From: Leeuwenhoekiella palythoae
GTDB taxonomy: Bacteria; Bacteroidota; Bacteroidia; Flavobacteriales; Flavobacteriaceae
Assembly: GCF_900130045.1 (NCBI RefSeq)
Contig: NZ_FQXT01000002.1
Coordinates: 248,001-312,000, forward strand
Direction of reading: 5' to 3'
Length of the DNA stretch: 64,000 bases
Position numbers and translations under genes: made by a program. The notes beneath the pieces are model-generated. The model made no database searches, had not been told where the DNA came from, and saw nothing but the letters and a program-made list of their open reading frames with translations. Of the stretch, positions 34,371 to 43,546 are shown one piece after another (the stretch's first letter is position 1; every line of letters starts with the position of its first letter).

Positions 34371-34701
34371 AAATTTTTAATCTTAAACGTTTTGAGTCAA
34401 ATACTTTGTGGTAAGGCTTTGAAGCATTAAATCTCGATTATCGAGTAAAACGTTCCTAAAGGAAATTTGTAATAGATTCATTTAGCTTCAGGTCCCACGG
34501 TAAAGAATTTCAACTTCATCTGGCTTAATAAAGCAGACAAATAATGTAAACTCGATTATCAAGACGCGTCTTGCAAATTACTAAAAGCACGTTAAATCAA
34601 ATTTTTTGCCCCGAGTAATTAAGCTATATTTAACAAAGAATCGCTAGTCAGGGCTTTAGCATCATACAATAAAGCCGTATCATAGCAAAAAAATTGAATT
34701 C
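34371..34701. other. 331-bp divergent intergenic region
   Basis: Non-coding gap between the MBL gene and the antiporter gene. The only structure I found is the pair of 13-bp palindromic motifs at 34433 and 34551. I see no clear TAnnTTTG box, tRNA or open frame. Confidence 0.6.
34433..34563. promoter_or_regulatory. Pair of 13-bp palindromic motifs upstream of the antiporter
   Basis: CTCGATTATCGAG (34433-34445, perfect palindrome) and CTCGATTATCAAG (34551-34563), starts 118 bp apart. A closely similar pair lies between glnS and folB with starts 113 bp apart. Confidence 0.5.
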
Positions 34702-36579
34702 ATGTTAGAACTGGGAGGAATCATCATTCTTGGTATTTTGGCGCAATGGGTCGCCTGGAAATTTAAAATACCGGCCATCTTACCCTTAATCTTAATTGGG
34801 CTCTTTGTGGGGCCTATTTCTACGTTGTTTACCTACGATGGTTCAAAGTGGATTGAACCCATCTGGGACGGAGAAGTAGGTATTTTTCCGGGAGAGCGGC
34901 TCTTTAACTTTGTATCGCTTGCCATTGGGATCATCCTTTTTGAAGGGGGTCTTACCTTACGCTTTAGCGAGATAAAAAATGTAGGTCCAGTAATTACAAA
35001 GTTGATCATTATTGGTTCTCTGGTAACCTTTTTTGGTGCTGGGGCTGCGGCCTATTATATTTTTGATCTAAGCCTGCGTATCTCGTTTTTGTTTGCTGCT
35101 TTGATCATCGTTACAGGACCTACAGTGATCACACCGATCTTACGTAATATTCCACTGAAGAAAGATATTTCTGCCATCCTTAAATGGGAAGGTATTCTTA
35201 TTGATCCCATTGGAGCTTTAGTGGCGGTATTGGTATTTGAATTTATTAGCGTTGGTGCCGGAAGCGAATTTACCCTTACAGCGCTTGAAGAGTTTGGTAA
35301 GATTGTATTATTTGGTTTTACTTTCGGATTCACTTTTGCGCACGCACTAGCGATTTGTATCAAACGAAACATCATTCCGCATTATTTATTAAATGTTTTT
35401 ACCTTAGCCTGTGTACTGGGTGTTTTTGTGCTTTCAGACCTTTTTGCACACGAGAGTGGATTACTTTCTGTAGTGGTGATGGGTATGGTGATGGGTAATA
35501 TGAAACTTCCTAACATTAAAGAATTACTGTACTTTAAAGAATCATTGAGTGTATTGTTGATCTCGCTACTTTTTATTTTGCTTTCGGCAAATATTGAAAT
35601 GCAAGATCTGTATTTGGTTTACACCTGGAAGGCAGCCTTACTATTTGCTGTAGTGGTTTTTGTACTGCGACCTATTGGAGTTTTTCTCAGCGCAAAAGGT
35701 TCGGGCTTAAAATTTAATGAAAAACTTTTTGTGAGCTGGGTGGGACCACGTGGTATTGTTGCCGCGGGTATTGCATCGCTCTTTGGATTACAGTTGGTGA
35801 GTGAAGGCGTTGAAGGTGCAGAATATATTACGCCTTTGGTATTTATGATCGTGCTGGGTACAGTTTTGCTCAATGCTACTACAGCCCGGTTGTTTGCTAA
35901 AATTGTTGGCGTATTCCTTAAAGAATCTAAAGGAATTGTCATTATCGGTGCTTCTAAAGCCTCACGAATTATTGGCGAGTATTTAATGCAAAATGGGCGT
36001 CACGTGGTGCTTGTAGATAGCAATAGTTATAATATTGAAAAAGCTAAAGATCGTGGCCTCGAAGCTATTGAAGAAAGTATTTATTCAGACAGCTTGATGA
36101 ATAATATTGAATTGAATGACGTAGGCTATTTAATGGCGTTGACGGGTAATGGGGACATCAATGAATACGCGATCAATCGCTTTAAAAATATATTTGGAGA
36201 AAATGGTTCGTTCAGACTTATTACTCCTGATGAAATGCGAAGTCCACAGGCATCTCCACACGAAGGGCTCTTCTCTCCTACTGATGATTTTATTCGCCTA
36301 ACTGAAGTCGCGCGGGCACACCCTACTATTCAGGAAATTGATATTGAATCTAAGGAAGCCTTTGTTAAACTGGTTAAAAGCACCCGTGCCGATGAAAATA
36401 TCGTTCCTATTTTTCTGAAAAAGGAATCGGGCGAACTAGAAATTTTAAAGTCAAATCTTGATGAGGTTGATGTTGAAAGTTTTGCTAATACCAAGTTGGT
36501 TTACTTAGGGAAACCTTTTGATCCAGAAGAAGTCGCTGTCGCTAAAAAAGAAGCTGAAGAGACAGAGACTGAAGATTAA
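34702..36579 (+). CDS. CPA1-family Na+/H+ antiporter with TrkA-N domain
   Basis: 625 residues. The first 410 hold about 12-13 membrane helices of the Na_H_Exchanger family (IILFEGGLTLRF, VTGPTVITPILRN, and the conserved WVGPRGIVAAG). From about 412 there is a TrkA-N/RCK-type nucleotide-binding domain (GIVIIGASKASRIIGEYLMQ), then a further C-terminal domain. It exchanges Na+ or K+ for protons in the inner membrane, with gating by a nucleotide likely. The Gly-rich loop (GASKAS) departs from the usual GxGxxG. A terminator follows at 36598. Confidence 0.93.
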   Translation: MLELGGIIILGILAQWVAWKFKIPAILPLILIGLFVGPISTLFTYDGSKWIEPIWDGEVGIFPGERLFNFVSLAIGIILFEGGLTLRFSEIKNVGPVITKLIIIGSLVTFFGAGAAAYYIFDLSLRISFLFAALIIVTGPTVITPILRNIPLKKDISAILKWEGILIDPIGALVAVLVFEFISVGAGSEFTLTALEEFGKIVLFGFTFGFTFAHALAICIKRNIIPHYLLNVFTLACVLGVFVLSDLFAHESGLLSVVVMGMVMGNMKLPNIKELLYFKESLSVLLISLLFILLSANIEMQDLYLVYTWKAALLFAVVVFVLRPIGVFLSAKGSGLKFNEKLFVSWVGPRGIVAAGIASLFGLQLVSEGVEGAEYITPLVFMIVLGTVLLNATTARLFAKIVGVFLKESKGIVIIGASKASRIIGEYLMQNGRHVVLVDSNSYNIEKAKDRGLEAIEESIYSDSLMNNIELNDVGYLMALTGNGDINEYAINRFKNIFGENGSFRLITPDEMRSPQASPHEGLFSPTDDFIRLTEVARAHPTIQEIDIESKEAFVKLVKSTRADENIVPIFLKKESGELEILKSNLDEVDVESFANTKLVYLGKPFDPEEVAVAKKEAEETETED

Positions 36580-36597
36580 AAGCCTTGTTGAAACACA

Positions 36598-36627
36598 AAA
36601 AAGGAGATCATTTTTGATCTCCTTTTT
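36598..36627 (+). terminator. Terminator of the antiporter gene
   Basis: Stem AAAAAGGAGATCA, loop TTTT, stem TGATCTCCTTTTT. Confidence 0.88.
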
Positions 36628-36729
36628 ATATGCTAAGTGCTATGATTACAGTCTATTAAAATTATACTAATGCGTTCTTTTTAAGAATTTTGTAAAAGAT
36701 TGTTCTGTAACTTTCTACAAAACATTCTT

Positions 36730-37824
36730 ATGAAAAACAGACGCAGCTTTCTCAAAACTACCGGTCTAGCGCTTGCCGCGAGCACTTTACCACTACCCCA
36801 TTTTGCTTATGGAAATCCTCAAATGAAACTTGGTGTTGCACTTTTAGGTTTAGGAGGTTATGCTACTAATAATCTGGCTCCTGCCCTTATGCAAACCAAG
36901 CATATTGAACTACGCGGAATCGTAACCGGAAGTCCGGAAAAAATACCGGTCTGGCAGGAGAAATACGGCATCAAAGATCAAAATATTTACAGTTATGAAA
37001 CGCTTCCTGAAATTGCTAATAATGAAGATATTGATGTAGTGTATATCGTTACTCCTACATTTTTGCATAAAAAATATGCGGTGATGGCTGCAAACGCTGG
37101 TAAGCATGTGTTTTGTGAAAAACCCATGGCGATGACTGTAAGTGAGTGTCAAGAAATCATAGACGCTTGTAAGAAGAATAATGTGCGCTTGGCGATAGGA
37201 TATCGTATGCAACACGAGCAAAACACCCAAACCATAATCAATTGGGCAGAAATCAATCCGTATGGTGCGTTGCAGAACGTTCATACCGAAGCCGGTTTTA
37301 GAATTGGAAGCTCGGGTGGTTGGCGTTTAGATGGTGCAAAAGGCGGCGGCGCTATCTATGATATGGGCGTTTACCCTATCAATGCTATGCGATACGCTAC
37401 GGGATTAGAGCCTATTTCGCTCACTGCTTCACACGAGACGCAAAGACCCAATCTATTTTTAAACGGAGCTCCTGAGATCACGTATTTTGATCTTGAATTT
37501 CCTAACGGAATTACTGCTAAAGGGCGCGTGACCTATGCTGATAATGTCAATTTTTTAAAAGTGAATTGCGCTGATGGAAATTATGAGTTGGCTCCTTTTC
37601 AAAGTTATAATGGCGTAAGCGGAAGCACGAGTGATGGTAAGTATTTGGCTCCTTGCGAGTGTAATCAACAAGCGATCCAGATGGATGATGACGCGCTTGC
37701 GATTATGAATGATAAACCTATGATCGCTCCGGGAATCGAAGGTTTACGCGATATACAAATTGTTGAAGCCGCTTTGGCTTCAGGCCGCAATAATGGCGAA
37801 AGAATAGCATTGAAACAGTATTAA
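36730..37824 (+). CDS. Gfo/Idh/MocA-family oxidoreductase with Tat-like signal
   Basis: 364 residues from the ATG at 36730; a longer frame adds 10 residues with no signal character. The start MKNRRSFLKTTGLALAASTLPLP has the twin-arginine motif RRSFLK, so export in folded form with its cofactor is likely. The NAD(P) loop reads LGLGGYATNN (GxGxxA-type) and the family motif EKP occurs in CEKPMAM. Such enzymes oxidise or reduce sugars and related alcohols, and flavobacterial members often include periplasmic glycosidase-like ones. The substrate is unknown. Confidence 0.88.
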   Translation: MKNRRSFLKTTGLALAASTLPLPHFAYGNPQMKLGVALLGLGGYATNNLAPALMQTKHIELRGIVTGSPEKIPVWQEKYGIKDQNIYSYETLPEIANNEDIDVVYIVTPTFLHKKYAVMAANAGKHVFCEKPMAMTVSECQEIIDACKKNNVRLAIGYRMQHEQNTQTIINWAEINPYGALQNVHTEAGFRIGSSGGWRLDGAKGGGAIYDMGVYPINAMRYATGLEPISLTASHETQRPNLFLNGAPEITYFDLEFPNGITAKGRVTYADNVNFLKVNCADGNYELAPFQSYNGVSGSTSDGKYLAPCECNQQAIQMDDDALAIMNDKPMIAPGIEGLRDIQIVEAALASGRNNGERIALKQY

Positions 37825-37827
37825 ACA

Positions 37828-37856
37828 AAAAACCTCGCAATTTATGCGAGGTTTTT
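37828..37856. terminator. Bidirectional terminator after oxidoreductase gene
   Basis: Stem AAAAACCTCGCA, loop ATTTA, stem TGCGAGGTTTTT. It serves the plus-strand oxidoreductase gene and the minus-strand lepA operon. Confidence 0.88.
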
Positions 37857-37862
37857 GATACG

Positions 37863-38033
37863 TTATTTTTTCTCTTTGGAAGTAAAATAGTCAGAGATTA
37901 CCATCAGGATTCCGGCGACGGCTCCTATTGCTAGCAACCAGACTAAAAACTGATTTTGTGTTGCGTTTGTATACTGACTGATCATTCCGCAGATAATGAT
38001 CAAGGCTAAACCTATAAACTGAATACGTTTCAT
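37863..38033 (-). CDS. 56-residue membrane protein abutting lepA
   Basis: A small ORF directly downstream of lepA; the lepA stop TAG is followed without gap by ATG. The product (MKRIQFIGLALIIICGMISQ ...) has two membrane helices, about residues 4-20 and 31-46, joined by a short polar loop (YTNATQNQF), and ends in a charged tail. Start/stop abutment and a terminator just after the stop suggest a real second cistron of the lepA operon with coupled translation. I do not recognise the family. Confidence 0.7.
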   Translation of the reverse strand: MKRIQFIGLALIIICGMISQYTNATQNQFLVWLLAIGAVAGILMVISDYFTSKEKK

Positions 38034-39830
38034 CTAGTCATTAAGTTTCAGTACCGCCATAAATGCTTCCTGAGGAATTTCAACATTACCTACCTGACGC
38101 ATACGCTTCTTCCCTTTTTTCTGCTTTTCTAAGAGTTTTCGCTTTCGCGAAATATCTCCACCATAACATTTTGCTGTAACGTCTTTACGAAGGGCCTTTA
38201 CAGTCTCTCTGGCGATGATCTTGGCTCCAATTGCAGCCTGAATAGGAATATCAAATTGCTGACGCGGAATAAGCTCTTTAAGCTTCTCACACATCTTTTT
38301 ACCAATATCGTAGGCGTTGTCTTTATGCAGCAAAGCAGAAAGTGCATCTACAGTGTTTCCGTTTAATAAAACATCTACTTTAACCAAGTGTGAAGCACGC
38401 ATACCTATAGGTGCGTAATCAAACGAAGCATAACCTTTAGAAACCGTTTTCAGACGATCATAAAAGTCAAAAACGATCTCGGCAAGCGGCATATCAAAAC
38501 TCAACTCCACACGCTCTGGTGTCAAATAAGTTTGGTTAGTGATCTGACCGCGTTTTTCGATACACAATGACATTACCGGACCAACAAAATCAGCTTTAGT
38601 AATGATCGAAGCTTTTATAAAAGGTTCTTCAACACGATCCATTCCCGCAGGATCTGGAAGATCTGAAGGATTATTCACCAAAATAGGTGTTTGCTTATCT
38701 TTTATGGTATAGGCCTGGTAAGATACGTTAGGAACCGTAGTGATCACTGTCATATCAAACTCACGCTCTAAACGTTCTTGAATGATCTCTAAGTGCAACA
38801 TTCCCAAAAACCCACAACGGAAACCAAAACCTAAAGCTGCTGAACTTTCCGGCTGAAAAACAAGTGACGCATCATTAAGCTGAAGCTTTTCCATCGATGA
38901 ACGTAAATCTTCATAATCTTCAGTATCTACAGGATAAATTCCTGCAAAAACCATAGGTTTCACATCCTCAAATCCTGAGATCATATTGGTTGTAGGGCTC
39001 TTCGCATCTGTGATAGTATCACCAACTTTTACTTCTTTGGCCTCTTTGATTCCGGTAATTAAATAACCTACATCACCGGTTTTGATAACTTTTTTAGGAG
39101 ATTGTTTGAGGTTTAATGTCCCTACTTCATCTGCGTGATAATCCTTTCCGGTCGCCATAAATTTAATATGCTGACCTTTTGTGATCTCACCGTTAATAAC
39201 TCTAAAATAGGTCTCAACTCCTCTAAACGGGTTGTAAACCGAATCAAAAATAAGTGCTTGTAACGGCTCATCGGGATTTCCTTTTGGCGCCGGAATACGC
39301 GTAATGATCGCATCAAGAATTTCTTGAATTCCTATACCAGTTTTTGCACTAGCCGGAATTACATCTGCTGCATCGCAACCTAGAAGATCAACAATATCGT
39401 CTGTAACTTCCTCAGGGTTTGCACTAGGTAGATCTACTTTATTCAATACCGGAATGATCTCAAGATCATTCTCTAATGCCAAATACAGGTTAGAAATGGT
39501 TTGCGCTTGAATACTTTGAGCAGCATCAACCACAAGTAAGGCTCCTTCACAAGCAGCAATACTACGCGAAACCTCATAAGAGAAATCCACGTGGCCCGGA
39601 GTGTCGATTAGATTTAAAATAAACGGCTCTCCATTATGGATATAATTCATCTGTATCGCGTGCGATTTAATGGTAATACCACGCTCGCGCTCCAGATCCA
39701 TATTATCTAAAAGTTGCTCTTGTTTTTCACGTTCGGTTACCGAACCGGTAAAATCAAGTAAGCGGTCTGCCAGCGTACTTTTTCCGTGATCAATGTGAGC
39801 GATAATGCAAAAATTGCGAATGTTCTTCAT
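38034..39830 (-). CDS. lepA: Elongation factor 4 (LepA)
   Basis: 598 residues, the normal LepA length. A GTPase that acts on stalled or mis-translocated ribosomes and in 30S biogenesis. G1 is AHIDHGKST (11-19); G3 is DTPGHVD and G4 NKVD. The LepA-specific C-terminal domain is present ([17 protein letters not shown]), and it lacks the EF-G domain IV. It has its own -7 box and shares a transcript with the 56-residue membrane protein. Confidence 0.98.
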   Translation of the reverse strand: MKNIRNFCIIAHIDHGKSTLADRLLDFTGSVTEREKQEQLLDNMDLERERGITIKSHAIQMNYIHNGEPFILNLIDTPGHVDFSYEVSRSIAACEGALLVVDAAQSIQAQTISNLYLALENDLEIIPVLNKVDLPSANPEEVTDDIVDLLGCDAADVIPASAKTGIGIQEILDAIITRIPAPKGNPDEPLQALIFDSVYNPFRGVETYFRVINGEITKGQHIKFMATGKDYHADEVGTLNLKQSPKKVIKTGDVGYLITGIKEAKEVKVGDTITDAKSPTTNMISGFEDVKPMVFAGIYPVDTEDYEDLRSSMEKLQLNDASLVFQPESSAALGFGFRCGFLGMLHLEIIQERLEREFDMTVITTVPNVSYQAYTIKDKQTPILVNNPSDLPDPAGMDRVEEPFIKASIITKADFVGPVMSLCIEKRGQITNQTYLTPERVELSFDMPLAEIVFDFYDRLKTVSKGYASFDYAPIGMRASHLVKVDVLLNGNTVDALSALLHKDNAYDIGKKMCEKLKELIPRQQFDIPIQAAIGAKIIARETVKALRKDVTAKCYGGDISRKRKLLEKQKKGKKRMRQVGNVEIPQEAFMAVLKLND

Positions 39831-39873
39831 AAACGTACTTCATCAATGTTCGCAGTAAGCGAACTTTAGCCTG

Positions 39874-39881
39874 CAAATATA
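39874..39881 (-). promoter_or_regulatory. -7 box of lepA promoter
   Basis: TATATTTG on the minus strand matches TAnnTTTG, 43 nt before the lepA ATG. Confidence 0.6.
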
Positions 39882-39984
39882 CAGTTTAGGTTATGCATTT
39901 TCTAATAAATAAATTTTAGTTCAAACAATAGGCTTTCAACAGAAATTCTTTTCTTTTAAATTTATTTTAACAAAGATTTTACAT

Positions 39985-39992
39985 TAGTTTTG
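39985..39992 (+). promoter_or_regulatory. -7 box just before the TonB-receptor ATG
   Basis: TAGTTTTG matches TAnnTTTG and is only 7 nt from the ATG at 40000, predicting a very short or absent leader. Confidence 0.55.
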
Positions 39993-39999
39993 AGCATAT

Positions 40000-42420
40000 A
40001 TGAAGCACCCGATATTACTCTCCGTTTTATTATTCTCATTTGTATCTGTTGCTCAGACCGGAAGTATAACCGGTAAAATTGTTGACACCAATAAACAAGA
40101 GGTGTCTTATGCTAACGTCTTGTTGCTTAAAGCAGCAGATTCTACGTTTGTAAAAGGAGCGGTGAGTGAAGAAAATGGTGCAATTCTTTTTGCTGAAATA
40201 CCTTCCGGAAGGTATTTGATCAAAGCCAGTTTTGTTGGTTTTAAAGATGGTTACAGCAGTTCGTTTGAGCTGAAAGATGAAATTCGTATCTCAGATTTAA
40301 TACTTCAAGAAAACTCTGAAGCTTTAGAGGCTGTCACGGTTAACTATAGAAAACCTACCATCGTACGCGGGATAGACCGAATGGTTTTTAATGTGGAGAA
40401 TACTGCGATTTCTTCAGGTACCACGTATGATATTTTACAGCGAACTCCCGGGGTGGTTGTCAATCAGGGGCAACTCCTGGTAAAAAATAGACCTGCGCAG
40501 GTTTATATCAATGACCGTAAGGTGTATTTGACTAATGAAGAATTGCAGCAACTACTAGAAGGTTTTGCCGGAGTTAACATAAAATCAGTTGAAGTGATTA
40601 CCAATCCACCGGCGAGGTATGATGCTGAAGGTGGCGCGATTTTAAATATTGTAACCTCAAAAAACCTTTCCATAGGATATAAAGGAAGCATCAACGCTTC
40701 AAATACGGTTGGGATCAAACCCAAATACAATGCAGGAACCAGCCAATATTATAAAACCGATTGGTTAAATGCATTTGCGAGTTATAATTTCAATTCGCGT
40801 TTTGATGTCAAAACCGATGAAGGATTTGTTCAATTTTACAACCCTAACGGAAGTGAAAAAGCAACTTGGGAAGATTTATTCCAGCGAGAAACCCGAACCA
40901 TTTCGCACAGTTTAAATACGATCTTAGATTTCACATTAAGTGAGACAGAACTGTTGAGTTTTACGGCTAATATTCTGCATACGCCAAAAGCCAATTCAGA
41001 CATTAGCGGAAGAACGGAAACCTATAATCCGCAAGGTCAATTAGATTCTCTTTATACCACGCAAAGCCGATTAGAAAACCAGCGTGACAATTTGCTTTTC
41101 AATTTAAATTATGAGAAGCAGTTGGGCGAAAATGGAGCAACGCTTTCGGCCAACGCCAATTACATAGATTATACAGACGATCAAATGCAAGCTGTGGCTA
41201 CGCGTTACGTTTCGGCTCAAGGCAATCTTTCAAATTCTAATGCATTCAACACCATCCCAACTCAAAAATCCCAGATATATACGGGGCAATTAGATTATTT
41301 AGGTAATTTGGGAAGCTGGGCATTTGAGGCCGGAGCAAAATATTCTGGGATCAATTCTGAAAGTAGACAGGAGTTCTTCAATACTGCAGGAAATGTAAGC
41401 GATGCTGATGCGATCTTGAATGACCATTTTGATTATACCGAAGCTATTTATGCATCATATTTCAGCGTTGCTAAGGATTGGGAAAAATGGAGTTTTAAAG
41501 CCGGTCTGCGTGGAGAATACACAGATGCTAATGGGAACTCGAGAACCTTAGGCGTTGTGAATACGCAGGAATATTTAGAGTTGTTTCCTACGGTTTACTT
41601 GATGCATAATCCTTTTGATAATCATTCTTTTGGCATAGACTACAGCAGAAGAATTGATCGTCCTCGTTTTCAAAGTTTAAATCCGTTTCGCTATTTTTTA
41701 AATGAAAACAACTTTCAAGAAGGAAACCCCAATATTCAACCGGCAATTGCAAACAGGGTTAATTTTAATTACACGTATAAAAACAAGTTGAGTTTTGACC
41801 TTTATTGGGATCGTATCGACAATGCGATGAGTAGATTACCCTTTCAGGACAATGAAAATTTAACCTTGAGAAGTGTAAATACCAACCTCAATTATGAGCA
41901 ACAATACAGTCTGGACGTTAGCTATTCAGAATTTGTTAATAACTGGATGTGGATGAGTATCTATGCATCCTTCTTTAATATGCAGAATGAATTTACCAGT
42001 CTAGATGGAAATCAAAGTAAAATTGAAAATGAGATAAATGGATTTTTCTTTCAAAGCGTAAACTATCTCATTATCAATTCTACCCTTAATGTGACTATTT
42101 CAAATAATTTCACCACAAATTATCTTGTGGGCTCTTATGAATATGATCGTCCTCAATACCGTCTTAATGTCGATATTCAGAAGCGTTTTTTAGATGGGCG
42201 CTTGATACTTAATTTAAGTTCTGAAGATGTATTCAATACGATGAAAACACCCCTTAAGTCGCGTTATTTAAATCAAAACAACACCTTCTTTGCAATGCCG
42301 GAGTTCCAAAAGATTCGTGTAGGATTGCGGTATAACTTCGGAAACTTTAAGCTAAGTGATAATAACAGAGAAACTTCAGTTGATGAAGAATCCAGATTAC
42401 AAGAACTCGGTGCTAACTAA
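40000..42420 (+). CDS. TonB-dependent receptor family outer-membrane protein (CarboxypepD_reg + OMP_b-brl_3)
   Basis: 806 residues. Signal peptide MKHPILLSVLLFSFVSVAQ. Domain order: CarboxypepD_reg-like beta-sandwich (about 20-100, GSITGKIVDTNKQEVSYANVLLL), a TonB plug domain (about 125-220, TYDILQRTPGVVVNQGQLLV), then an OMP_b-brl_3 barrel to the end. No SusD partner is next to it, so a polysaccharide PUL role is not indicated. The ligand is unknown; iron complexes or peptides are possible. Confidence 0.88.
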   Translation: MKHPILLSVLLFSFVSVAQTGSITGKIVDTNKQEVSYANVLLLKAADSTFVKGAVSEENGAILFAEIPSGRYLIKASFVGFKDGYSSSFELKDEIRISDLILQENSEALEAVTVNYRKPTIVRGIDRMVFNVENTAISSGTTYDILQRTPGVVVNQGQLLVKNRPAQVYINDRKVYLTNEELQQLLEGFAGVNIKSVEVITNPPARYDAEGGAILNIVTSKNLSIGYKGSINASNTVGIKPKYNAGTSQYYKTDWLNAFASYNFNSRFDVKTDEGFVQFYNPNGSEKATWEDLFQRETRTISHSLNTILDFTLSETELLSFTANILHTPKANSDISGRTETYNPQGQLDSLYTTQSRLENQRDNLLFNLNYEKQLGENGATLSANANYIDYTDDQMQAVATRYVSAQGNLSNSNAFNTIPTQKSQIYTGQLDYLGNLGSWAFEAGAKYSGINSESRQEFFNTAGNVSDADAILNDHFDYTEAIYASYFSVAKDWEKWSFKAGLRGEYTDANGNSRTLGVVNTQEYLELFPTVYLMHNPFDNHSFGIDYSRRIDRPRFQSLNPFRYFLNENNFQEGNPNIQPAIANRVNFNYTYKNKLSFDLYWDRIDNAMSRLPFQDNENLTLRSVNTNLNYEQQYSLDVSYSEFVNNWMWMSIYASFFNMQNEFTSLDGNQSKIENEINGFFFQSVNYLIINSTLNVTISNNFTTNYLVGSYEYDRPQYRLNVDIQKRFLDGRLILNLSSEDVFNTMKTPLKSRYLNQNNTFFAMPEFQKIRVGLRYNFGNFKLSDNNRETSVDEESRLQELGAN

Positions 42421-42447
42421 CGGCATACTACTTAATAAACTATTCCT

Positions 42448-42455
42448 TAATTTTG
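42448..42455 (+). promoter_or_regulatory. -7 box of dus promoter
   Basis: TAATTTTG matches TAnnTTTG, 73 nt before the TTG start of the dihydrouridine synthase gene. Confidence 0.45.
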
Positions 42456-42528
42456 CCCCAGAAAGTCTTGGACAAACCTGACTGAAATTTTTTAAGTATT
42501 CCAAGAATTTATTTTAAAAAGTATTGCT

Positions 42529-43533
42529 TTGGCTAAAATAGGAGATATAGATGTAGGAGACTTCCCGTTGCTTTTAGCACCTATGGAAGATGTGAGTGAC
42601 CCACCTTTTCGCGCGCTGTGCAAAGAGCAGGGGGCAGATGTGGTATATACCGAGTTCATCTCGAGTGAAGGCCTCATACGTGACGCTGCAAAAAGTGTGA
42701 TGAAGCTTGATATTTATGAGAAAGAACGTCCTGTGGGTATTCAGATATTTGGAGCCAATCTCGAGTCGATGCTTCAAAGTGTTGAAATTGTCGAAGCTTC
42801 AAAGCCAGATATTATTGATATCAACTTTGGCTGTCCGGTAAAGAAAGTAGTTTCTAAAGGTGCCGGCGCCGGAATTTTAAAAGACATTGATCTGATGGTT
42901 TCGCTTACGAAAGCCATGGTTAAACATACTAACTTACCAATTACCGTTAAAACCCGTTTAGGCTGGGATCACGACTCGATCAAAATCGTTGAGGTTGCCG
43001 AACGTTTGCAAGACGTAGGTTGTAAGGCGATTGCGATTCACGGAAGAACGCGAGCGCAGATGTACAAAGGCAATGCCGACTGGAAACCTATTGCTGAAGT
43101 AAAAAATAATCAGCGTATGCATATTCCTGTTTTTGGAAACGGTGATGTTGACACTCCCGAGCGTGCTGTAGAAATGCGAGATCACTATGGACTTGACGGT
43201 GCGATGATAGGTCGGGCAAGTATTGGTTATCCTTGGTTTTTTAGAGAGGTAAAACACTTTTTCAACACCGGTGAGCATATGGCGCCACCAACCATGCAAG
43301 AGCGTGTGGATGCTGCTCGCAGACATTTACAAATGTCTATAGATTGGAAGGGGGAAAAACTAGGCGTATTTGAGACGCGCCGTCACTACACAAATTACTT
43401 TAAAGGAATTCCCGGGTTTAAGCCGTATCGTATGAAAATGGTAACCAGCGATGCGCCGGAGGATGTTTTTGCTGCTTTTGATGAGGTTGAAGAACTGTTT
43501 GCTGATTATGATTTTGCACAACAAACGTACTAG
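42529..43533 (+). CDS. dusB: tRNA-dihydrouridine synthase (DusB-like)
   Basis: 334 residues. It reduces uridines in the D-loop of tRNA using FMN and NADPH. The start codon is TTG at 42529, giving MAKIGDIDVGDFPLLLAPME; no in-frame ATG lies near and the family starts here. The catalytic Cys is Cys102 in NFGCPVKKV. FMN-binding residues occur in IAIHGRTRAQMYKG and VFGNGDVDTPERA. It is convergent with the LolC/E-like gene with only 13 bp between. DusB versus DusA subtype is inferred from general similarity. Confidence 0.92.
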   Translation: MAKIGDIDVGDFPLLLAPMEDVSDPPFRALCKEQGADVVYTEFISSEGLIRDAAKSVMKLDIYEKERPVGIQIFGANLESMLQSVEIVEASKPDIIDINFGCPVKKVVSKGAGAGILKDIDLMVSLTKAMVKHTNLPITVKTRLGWDHDSIKIVEVAERLQDVGCKAIAIHGRTRAQMYKGNADWKPIAEVKNNQRMHIPVFGNGDVDTPERAVEMRDHYGLDGAMIGRASIGYPWFFREVKHFFNTGEHMAPPTMQERVDAARRHLQMSIDWKGEKLGVFETRRHYTNYFKGIPGFKPYRMKMVTSDAPEDVFAAFDEVEELFADYDFAQQTY

Positions 43534-43546
43534 AGTAGAGAACGCA

